From DAOPYE01 sp035352715 (lineage in GTDB: Bacteria > Acidobacteriota > Holophagae > Holophagales > Holophagaceae): a stretch of 7,265 bases of DNA. A program made the position numbers and the translations under genes. The DNA is taken from assembly GCA_035352715.1 (NCBI GenBank), contig DAOPYE010000111.1, positions 1 to 7,265 of the forward strand, read 5' to 3'. The number at the start of each line of letters is the position of its first letter. Position 1 is the stretch's first letter. Positions 1 through 5,076 of this stretch are shown here, piece after piece. The notes under the pieces were generated by a model. That model did not search any database. It was given only the letters and a program-made list of their open reading frames with translations, and was not told where the DNA came from.

Positions 1-1
1 A

Positions 2-988
2 TTCAATCTGCTGACCCAGGTCCAGGCCATCTTGCTGGACGGCCACTTCATCTTCGAACACACCGCGCGTCATCGTTCCCACGCCTTCTTTAATTTCTCC
101 GGCACGGCTGGCATGTGGCGCGTCAAGGCCATTGCGGATGCGGGTGGCTGGCAGCATGACACGCTGACCGAGGATGCGGATCTCAGCTATCGCGCGCAGC
201 TCAAGGGTTGGAAGGGCGTCTACCTGAAGGATCTGGTGGTGCCTGCGGAACTGCCTGTCGAAGTCAACGCCTTCAAGAGCCAGCAGCACCGCTGGGCCAA
301 GGGCAATGCCCAGGTCATCCGCAAGATGATGAAGACCCTGCTCACCAGCAAGACCAGCCTGCACACCAAGGCGGAGTGCTGGTTCCATCTCACCGCCAAC
401 TGCAACTACCTGCTGATGGTCGTGCTGGCCGTCATCATGGTGCCCTGCATGATGCTTCGTGCGGGAACGCCCGCCAAGATCCTGATCATGACGGATGCGC
501 CCTTCTTCGTGCTCAACGCCGTGAGCGTCGCCCTCTACTTCGGGCTGAGCCAGCGAGAGGCCAAGAACAACGTCAACTGGACCAGCCGCCTGAAGTACAT
601 CCCCGGCCTCATGAGCCTGGGCATCGGCTTGGCGCTGAACCAGGCGAAGGCCGTGCTGGAGGGCTTCTTCACCAATGACATCTCCTTCAAGCGCACGCCC
701 AAGCTGGGGGTTGACGCGAACGGCAAGGTCATCCGCAGCGCCTGTGCCTACAAGGTGCCCAAGAGCCTGGTGACCTTCCTGGAAGCGGGCTTCGCCATCT
801 ACTACTTCGCGGCCCTGGTCATCTCCGTCTACATCCGCAAGTGGGCTTCGGTTCCCTTCCTGTGGCTGTTCTTCAGCGGCTTTGCCTACATGAGCATCAT
901 GTCCCTGGCCGATGTTCAGCTCTTCCGCCGCTTGGCCATGGACGAGCTGGAGGATGAATCCGAGAAGGCGAACCAGCTGGTCCAGTAG
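2..988 (+). CDS. Processive family 2 glycosyltransferase (cellulose synthase/CslA-like), 5' end missing
   Basis: The reading frame is open to the left edge of the window, so the gene is truncated. 328 residues remain, and a TTG at 32 is internal rather than a start. The visible part matches the second half of a membrane GT2 enzyme: GTAGMWR (about residues 35-41), the TED catalytic-base motif (bases 167-175) and QQHRW (bases 281-295), the Q(Q/R)xRW acceptor/processivity motif of cellulose, hyaluronan and mannan synthases. About four hydrophobic segments follow (roughly bases 400-460, 475-545, 760-835, 850-910). The N-terminal nucleotide-sugar-binding part with the DxD motif should lie upstream of the window. 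Such enzymes polymerise or transfer sugar from NDP-sugar at the cytoplasmic membrane; the polymer cannot be named here. No PilZ domain is present after the last membrane segment. Family assignment is firm; substrate is unknown. Confidence 0.9.
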   Translation, partial: FNLLTQVQAILLDGHFIFEHTARHRSHAFFNFSGTAGMWRVKAIADAGGWQHDTLTEDADLSYRAQLKGWKGVYLKDLVVPAELPVEVNAFKSQQHRWAKGNAQVIRKMMKTLLTSKTSLHTKAECWFHLTANCNYLLMVVLAVIMVPCMMLRAGTPAKILIMTDAPFFVLNAVSVALYFGLSQREAKNNVNWTSRLKYIPGLMSLGIGLALNQAKAVLEGFFTNDISFKRTPKLGVDANGKVIRSACAYKVPKSLVTFLEAGFAIYYFAALVISVYIRKWASVPFLWLFFSGFAYMSIMSLADVQLFRRLAMDELEDESEKANQLVQ

Positions 989-1004
989 TTCTCTGCCGAA
1001 TCGC

Positions 1005-1039
1005 ACGAAACGACCCGCCTGGATGGCGGGTCGTTTCGT
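1005..1039. terminator. Bidirectional hairpin terminator between convergent genes
   Basis: A perfect 15-bp inverted repeat (1005-1019 with 1025-1039) encloses a 5-base loop (1020-1024). It starts 17 bases after the glycosyltransferase stop and ends 18 bases before the diguanylate cyclase stop. Each arm leaves the hairpin as TTTCGT, so the T residues lie inside the stem and there is no classic U-tract outside it. Its symmetry and position suit termination of both convergent transcripts. Confidence 0.8.
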
Positions 1040-1056
1040 ATGGGCTGGCGGCCGGT

Positions 1057-2055
1057 TCAGGCGATGACGGCGACGCGGTTGCGGCCCTCCTGCTTGGCCT
1101 TGTACAGCGCGTTATCGGCGGCTTGCAGCAGGGCTTCATCGTTCATTTCGGGATGCAAGTTGGCGACGCCGAAACTTGCGGATAGCGTGATGGGAATGCC
1201 TTGCTCCGAAAGCACCGGCGATTCCGTGATCATCGCTCTCAGCCGTTCCAGGAATTGGGCCGCGTTCTCGGCGGTACTGTGGGCGAAGAGGATGCAGAAC
1301 TCGTCGCCCCCGAGCCGCGCCGCGAGATCATCCTGCCGAAGGCCCAGCTGGATGGTTTCCGCAAAGCTCTGCAGGGCGCGGTCGCCGGTGAGGTGGCCAT
1401 GGGTGTCGTTGATGAGCTTGAAGCGGTCCAGATCGCAGATGCAGAGGCTCATGGGGTGCCCGTGCCGCCGGGACGCATTAATGGCGCGCTTCATCGCTTC
1501 CACGAAGTAGCGTCGGTTGTGCAACTGGGTCAGCTCATCGTAGTAGGCCTCTTGGCGCAGCTGGGCCTCCATGTGCTTCATCGCCGTGATATCGCTGAAG
1601 GACAGCACGACGCCGGTCAGCACTCCGTGCTCGTCCTTCACCGGCTGGGCGTTGACCATCAGCCACGTGACGTAGCCTTCGGGGGACCGAAGCCCGTGAA
1701 TGCGCCCCAGGCAGGCTTCCCCCGTGGCCAGGACGATGCGGCTGGGATGCTTCTCCTCGGGGATGGGGTGCCCCTGCTCATCGATGGGAAAGAACGGCAT
1801 GGGGTGGGCGGTATTGGCGCCTTGGATGCGGATGGAAGGAAACCCAAGGATGCGCACCGCGCTTGGATTGCAGTTCTGGATCTGTCCTTTCATATCCAAG
1901 AGGATGATGCCTTCGTGGCAAGCCGCGAGAATGGCCTGAAGCTGCATCGTCTCGCTGGCCTGCCTGGAGAACGGCAACCGATGGGACCAGCGTCGCAGCG
2001 CTGTCTTGGGAGAGCCCGACAAGGATCGGACATCCGTTGTTGGATCTTTTGGCAT
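1057..2055 (-). CDS. PAS-GGDEF diguanylate cyclase
   Basis: This is a predicted cytoplasmic enzyme that condenses two GTP into cyclic di-GMP. With the chosen start it has 332 residues. A PAS-like sensor domain spans roughly residues 35-160 (HEGIILLD, NPSAVRILGF, then SDITAMKHMEAQL at the linker). A GGDEF domain follows at about 170-330, opening with DELTQLHNRR. The active-site motif GGDEF is intact at residues 249-253 (bases 1297-1311). An RxxD allosteric inhibition site (R240-Q-D-D243) sits exactly five residues before it, so product inhibition is expected. No membrane segment or signal peptide is seen. The ATG at 2055 is preferred because AAGGAG precedes it, although the 2-base spacing is short. 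A TTG at 2112 would add 19 residues, but it has no ribosome binding site and coincides with half of an operator palindrome. It is divergent from the Fe-S gene. The PAS ligand is unknown. Confidence 0.92.
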   Translation of the reverse strand: MPKDPTTDVRSLSGSPKTALRRWSHRLPFSRQASETMQLQAILAACHEGIILLDMKGQIQNCNPSAVRILGFPSIRIQGANTAHPMPFFPIDEQGHPIPEEKHPSRIVLATGEACLGRIHGLRSPEGYVTWLMVNAQPVKDEHGVLTGVVLSFSDITAMKHMEAQLRQEAYYDELTQLHNRRYFVEAMKRAINASRRHGHPMSLCICDLDRFKLINDTHGHLTGDRALQSFAETIQLGLRQDDLAARLGGDEFCILFAHSTAENAAQFLERLRAMITESPVLSEQGIPITLSASFGVANLHPEMNDEALLQAADNALYKAKQEGRNRVAVIA

Positions 2056-2057
2056 AG

Positions 2058-2063
2058 CTCCTT
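2058..2063 (-). promoter_or_regulatory. Ribosome binding site of the diguanylate cyclase
   Basis: Read on the minus strand this is AAGGAG, followed by CT and the ATG at 2055. The 2-base spacing is tighter than usual, so the start is favoured but not certain. It is the only purine-rich Shine-Dalgarno-like match near either candidate start. Confidence 0.5.
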
Positions 2064-2098
2064 TTCGGTATGCATCCAAAACGCATGAATGCAGGAGC

Positions 2099-2112
2099 TT
2101 GATCTCGGTCAA
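2099..2112. promoter_or_regulatory. FNR/DNR (CRP-family)-like operator in divergent intergenic region
   Basis: The sequence TTGATCTCGGTCAA matches the FNR-type consensus TTGAT-N4-ATCAA at nine of ten defined positions. It lies between the divergent cyclase and Fe-S genes. Its centre (2105.5) is 41.5 bases upstream of a hypothetical +1 at 2147. A weak -10-like CATCCT at 2135-2140 fits that +1, which gives the geometry of a class II activator site for the Fe-S gene. Because the site is palindromic it could also act on the minus-strand gene, whose ATG is 43 bases away on the other side. FNR, DNR and other CRP-family regulators share this motif, so the signal (oxygen, NO, other) cannot be decided from the site alone. 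Confidence 0.5.
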
Positions 2113-2148
2113 GGCGGGCGCAAGCGGGTCGATGCATCCTGATTCCCG

Positions 2149-2155
2149 TGGAGGT
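2149..2155 (+). promoter_or_regulatory. Ribosome binding site of the Fe-S protein
   Basis: TGGAGGT is placed 3 bases before the ATG at 2159. It decides the start: the frame stays open upstream to 2006, but that extension runs through the operator and into the antisense of the cyclase gene, and no comparable site precedes it. Confidence 0.75.
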
Positions 2156-2158
2156 CAC

Positions 2159-2995
2159 ATGGAACGCCAAATCATCCGGATCGACGAACAGAAATGCGAC
2201 GGTTGCGGCCTTTGCTGTAGCGGTTGTCCCGAGGGCGCGCTGCAACTCATTGACGGCAAGGCGCGGCTGGTGAGCGAGATAACGTGTGATGGCCTGGGAG
2301 CCTGCGTGGGAGAGTGCCCTGTGGGCGCGATCACGGTGGAGACGCGGGAGGCCGCGCCGTATGACGAGTGCGCGACGCTGGACCACATCATTCCCCAGGG
2401 CGCCAACACTCTGAAGGCGCATCTCAAGCATCTCTACGAACACGCCCAGACGACCTACCTTAACCAAGCGCTCGCCTATCTCCAGGAACGGGGCGTCGCC
2501 ATTCCCGAATACAAGGAGAAGCCCATGCACGGATCACACGAAGGATGCCCCGGTTCTGCGCCCCGGAGTTTCAACCGCACGCCTGCTCCCGCTGAAGGGC
2601 GCGAAGGGCTTCAGAGCCAGCTGACGCAATGGCCGGTCCAGCTGCACCTGATCTCGCCCATGAACCCCGATTTCGAGAAGGCGGATCTGCTGCTGGCGGC
2701 GGATTGCGCGGCCTTCACCCTGGCGGACTTCAACCAGAAATGGCTGCCGGGGAAGAAGCTCGCCATTGCCTGTCCAAAACTCGATACGGGCCAGGAGATC
2801 TACCTGGACAAGCTGGTCGCGCTCATCGATTCGGCGCAGATCAACACGATCACGGTGATGATCATGGAGGTGCCGTGCTGCGGTGGGCTGCTGCGGCTCG
2901 CGCAGTCAGCGGTGGCGCAGGCAAGCCGCAAGGTCCCCGTCAAGGTCGTGGTGGTAGGGCTCGATGGCGAGATCCGCCGCGAGGATTGGGTCTAG
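2159..2995 (+). CDS. Ferredoxin-like Fe-S protein with Cys-containing C-terminal domain
   Basis: 278 residues. The N-terminus (residues 5-61) is a two-cluster ferredoxin fold. Motif one is C13-x2-C16-x2-C19-x3-C23-P. Motif two reads C43-x2-L46-x2-C49-x3-C53-P, so the second cysteine is replaced by leucine and one cluster has only three normal ligands. A linker of about 60 residues leads to HEGCPGS (C130). The C-terminal domain (about 165-278) carries DCAAF (C183), ACPKLD (C205) and PCCGG (C240, C241), which could form another metal or redox site. From memory this architecture occurs widely in anaerobes as an uncharacterised '4Fe-4S ferredoxin' family; an electron-transfer or redox-sensing role is inferred only. 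No signal peptide, so cytoplasmic. It sits behind an FNR-like operator and ends 2 bases from the convergent GTPase gene. Confidence 0.88.
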   Translation: MERQIIRIDEQKCDGCGLCCSGCPEGALQLIDGKARLVSEITCDGLGACVGECPVGAITVETREAAPYDECATLDHIIPQGANTLKAHLKHLYEHAQTTYLNQALAYLQERGVAIPEYKEKPMHGSHEGCPGSAPRSFNRTPAPAEGREGLQSQLTQWPVQLHLISPMNPDFEKADLLLAADCAAFTLADFNQKWLPGKKLAIACPKLDTGQEIYLDKLVALIDSAQINTITVMIMEVPCCGGLLRLAQSAVAQASRKVPVKVVVVGLDGEIRREDWV

Positions 2996-3014
2996 CTCTA
3001 CTTCAGGTAGAGCT
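2994..3014. terminator. Short hairpin spanning both stop codons of a convergent pair
   Basis: An 8-bp inverted repeat (AGCTCTAC at 2994-3001, GTAGAGCT at 3007-3014) with a TTCAG loop covers the stop codon of the GTPase gene and the last bases of the Fe-S stop codon. It is terminator-like in position, but there is no U-tract on either side. It may act as a weak bidirectional terminator or as a 3'-end stabilising structure. Confidence 0.45.
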
Positions 3015-3861
3015 TCAGCTTGATCTCCACCAGTCCGTCGCCCGTGAACAGGCTGCGGTCCAGGACCACCGGGATCTCGACCACGCTGGTGTGCGTGTTC
3101 AGCGACATCGTGTCCTGTCCTGGGCCAGAGGTCGGTTCCGTCGGAGGCAGCTCGTCGATTTCCTCCAACAGCTCGTTGGCGGAGATTTCTTCCACTTCCA
3201 GGGGCTTGGACTCCGGCGTTTCGACCTGTTTCGGCGGGGGAGGCAGGATTTCAGGGGCGGATTCTCCGGCGCCCCCGTAGCGTTCGGTCAGGGATTTCAG
3301 CACGAGCTTGGCGACACCCGTGAGGGTCTCGCGCACGCCCTCGCCGCGGGTCGCGCAGCCTTCGAAGGTGGGCGCGCCAAAGCGGTTGACCTCGCGCTCC
3401 AGGACATCGATCGGCAGGGCGTTGGGGGTATCGCGCTTATTCCACTGGATCACGTGTGGAAGTTTTTCCAGATCGGTGCCCTGTTCCTTCAGGTTGTCGA
3501 TGAGGTTCTGGAAACTTTCCCGGTTGCCCTCCAGCATGGGCGCTTGGCTGTCGGCCACGAAGACGACCGCATCCGCGCCGCGTAGCACCAGCTTGCGCGT
3601 GGCGTCGTAGAACACCTGCCCAGGCACCGTATACAGCTGGATGCGGGTCTTCATGCCGCGGATCGTCCCCAGCTCGATGGGCAGGAAATCGAAGAAGAGC
3701 GTGCGGTCCGTCTGCGTGGCGAGGCTGAGCATCTTCCCGCGTCCATCGCCGGGGAGGGAATCGTAGATATGCTGGAGGTTGGTGGTCTTCCCGCAAAGGC
3801 CCGGGCCGTAATAGACGATCTTGGCCGTCAATTCCTTGGTCGCTGCGTTGAAGAGAACCAT
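2998..3861 (-). CDS. MglA-type small GTPase with C-terminal extension
   Basis: A Ras-like GTPase of the MglA family, which sets cell polarity and drives gliding or twisting motility in Myxococcus. With the ATG at 3861 (AGGGGG four bases upstream) it has 287 residues. Key positions line up residue for residue with M. xanthus MglA: P-loop G19-PGLCG-K25-T26, R53 in TQTDR, the T78-V-P-G-Q82 motif that replaces the usual DxxG, and N141-K-R-D144 for guanine binding. The catalytic R53 and Q82 are kept, so it should hydrolyse GTP. The GTPase core ends near residue 194, close to the whole 195-residue length of M. xanthus MglA. The remaining ~90 residues are a Pro/Glu-rich stretch (PPPP, LLEEIDELPPTEP) followed by two likely beta strands ending in IKLKLYLK. 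No MglB/Roadblock partner is in the window. A longer frame to 3933 lacks family similarity. Confidence 0.93.
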   Translation of the reverse strand: MVLFNAATKELTAKIVYYGPGLCGKTTNLQHIYDSLPGDGRGKMLSLATQTDRTLFFDFLPIELGTIRGMKTRIQLYTVPGQVFYDATRKLVLRGADAVVFVADSQAPMLEGNRESFQNLIDNLKEQGTDLEKLPHVIQWNKRDTPNALPIDVLEREVNRFGAPTFEGCATRGEGVRETLTGVAKLVLKSLTERYGGAGESAPEILPPPPKQVETPESKPLEVEEISANELLEEIDELPPTEPTSGPGQDTMSLNTHTSVVEIPVVLDRSLFTGDGLVEIKLKLYLK

Positions 3862-3885
3862 GCTGCCCCCTGAGGGTTCATGCTC

Positions 3886-3914
3886 ACTTTGCCGACATGC
3901 ATCTTCAAGGTCAA
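3886..3914 (-). promoter_or_regulatory. Putative sigma70-type promoter of the MglA-like gene
   Basis: On the minus strand TTGACC (3914-3909) is followed after exactly 17 bases by CAAAGT (3891-3886), giving a predicted start near 3879 and a leader of about 18 bases. The -35 matches five of six consensus bases; the -10 is weak (three of six) but keeps the key A and final T. This is a hand match only. Confidence 0.35.
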
Positions 3915-3933
3915 GTTCCGTGCGCTTCCACAA

Positions 3934-3962
3934 TTGCGCTTGTCCGGTCTGCCATCTACACT
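3934..3962 (+). promoter_or_regulatory. Putative sigma70-type promoter of the FHA-RDD gene
   Basis: TTGCGC (3934-3939) and TACACT (3957-3962) are separated by exactly 17 bases. The predicted transcript start is near 3969, about 31 bases before the ATG. The -10 matches four of six consensus bases and the -35 three of six. It would share the 138-bp divergent region with the MglA-like gene. Confidence 0.35.
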
Positions 3963-3989
3963 GCTTGCATTACACGCGCAAATGGTAGT

Positions 3990-3994
3990 GGGAG
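3990..3994 (+). promoter_or_regulatory. Ribosome binding site of the FHA-RDD gene
   Basis: GGGAG lies five bases before the ATG at 4000. It fixes the start directly before the first strand of the FHA fold (MAKLLILEN) and rules out an in-frame extension back to 3880. Confidence 0.7.
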
Positions 3995-3999
3995 AATAC

Positions 4000-5010
4000 A
4001 TGGCCAAGCTGCTCATTCTTGAAAATTCCGGCAGCCGAGAATTCGAGCTGGTGGACGACGAGATCGGCATCGGTCGCGAGCTGGACAATGCGCTGCGCCT
4101 CTCGGACCCCAGCATCTCCCGGCATCACGCCGTGCTGCGCCGTACCGCCAGCGGTTACGAGATCCAGGATCTGGGAAGCAGCAACGGCGTGCTGGTGAAT
4201 GGCGCCCGTGTCCAGGCTTCGCCCCTGAGCCACGGGGATCGCATCACCCTTGGCCAGCTTCACATGACATTCCAGAATCCGCCCGCATCAGCGCCGGATC
4301 CTGCGCCTGCGGAGGCCTCCTCGCCGCTGGGCACCGTTCGCATCGATGCTGCGGAGATGGCCAAGCTTCACACGGGCACCCCCGGGCAGACCAAGCCCGT
4401 GCCAGCGATGTCCAGCGAGGCGCCTTCGGCCGAGGATGATCGCGCCACGCTCAAGGCGAGCGCGGGCGAACCCGAGGCCGTCATTTCCAAGCCGGCACCC
4501 AGTGACCAGCCGAACCCCGCGCCAGCCTTCCTGCAGGCCTGGCTGCCCCCGGTGCCCGATGACGCGCAGCCGATCCTGCTGGGCGGGGATGCGGAGCGCG
4601 GTGATTTCCTGACGCGGTTTCTCGCGCACATCATTGACATCGTGCCCCTGGTAGCCCTTTCCACGCTGTTCTATGTGATCGGTTTCGTTCTGGCCCAGTT
4701 TCCGGGCTTGGCTTGCCTCGTCGGGGCGATCCTGAGCGCTTTGCAGGGCATTCTGGGGCTCGCCTATACCTTCTTGTTCCTGCCTTGGTGCTGGGCTAAG
4801 TTCGGCGCGACGCCGGGCAAGAAGATCATGAAACTGCGCGTGGTGCCCGAGGATGATCCGAATGGTCGCATCGATTTCGGCACGGCCCTGCTTCGGCTTC
4901 TGGGCCATATCCTGAACTTCGGCGTTGGGTACCTGCTGATCTTCGGTGCCGAGCGCAAGGCCGTCCAGGACATGCTGTCCAAGTCCATCATCATCAAGGT
5001 GGATCGTTAA
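4000..5010 (+). CDS. FHA-domain protein with C-terminal RDD membrane domain
   Basis: 336 residues in three parts. Residues about 1-92 form a forkhead-associated domain, which binds phosphothreonine peptides. Its hallmark residues are present: G25-R26, S40-R41-x-H43 and S61-N62-G63 followed by VNG at 66-68. Residues about 93-200 are a low-complexity Pro/Ala/Glu-rich linker. Residues about 203-336 are an RDD domain: RFLAHIID (R206, D213), two hydrophobic helices (about 212-235 and 240-262), the GATPGKKIMKLRVV motif at 269-282, a third hydrophobic stretch (about 297-316) and an ending like ERKAVQDMLSKS. The protein should sit in the cytoplasmic membrane with the FHA domain inside the cell, reading phosphorylation by Ser/Thr kinases. 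No kinase is in the window. The partner and the cargo or signal of the RDD part are unknown. It is divergent from the MglA-like gene and 66 bases ahead of the peptidase. Confidence 0.92.
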   Translation: MAKLLILENSGSREFELVDDEIGIGRELDNALRLSDPSISRHHAVLRRTASGYEIQDLGSSNGVLVNGARVQASPLSHGDRITLGQLHMTFQNPPASAPDPAPAEASSPLGTVRIDAAEMAKLHTGTPGQTKPVPAMSSEAPSAEDDRATLKASAGEPEAVISKPAPSDQPNPAPAFLQAWLPPVPDDAQPILLGGDAERGDFLTRFLAHIIDIVPLVALSTLFYVIGFVLAQFPGLACLVGAILSALQGILGLAYTFLFLPWCWAKFGATPGKKIMKLRVVPEDDPNGRIDFGTALLRLLGHILNFGVGYLLIFGAERKAVQDMLSKSIIIKVDR

Positions 5011-5064
5011 CCAACGTGCCGATGGGCACAGGGATCGTGCGCTAGGCTACAGGCACCGTTGCTT

Positions 5065-5070
5065 GGGGGG
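5065..5070 (+). promoter_or_regulatory. Ribosome binding site supporting the GTG start of the M28 peptidase
   Basis: A run of six G (GGGGGG) lies six bases before the GTG at 5077, a usable though G-only Shine-Dalgarno match. An alternative TTG at 5059 has only AGG upstream and would add six residues before the same signal peptide, so the mature protein is unchanged. Confidence 0.45.
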
Positions 5071-5076
5071 TGCCGT

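Noticed and set aside
1201..2088. Long plus-strand open frame (295 codons) opposite the diguanylate cyclase
   Set aside because: It has no recognisable domain, is fully antisense to a gene with intact PAS and GGDEF motifs, and arises from strong G/C third-position bias.
2006..2158. N-terminal extension of the Fe-S protein in the same frame
   Set aside because: The extension overlaps the cyclase start region and the operator. The strong GGAGG just before 2159 and the ferredoxin fold beginning at MERQIIRID mark the real start.
2629..3585. Plus-strand open frame of 318 codons across the Fe-S and MglA-like genes
   Set aside because: It overlaps the Fe-S gene in another frame and is antisense to the GTPase. 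Its composition is typical of a shadow frame, with no ribosome binding site or motif.
5016..5029. Short inverted repeat GTGCC/GGCAC after the FHA-RDD stop as a terminator
   Set aside because: Only five pairs with a four-base loop and no T-run. Too weak to call, so co-transcription of the FHA-RDD and peptidase genes is left open.
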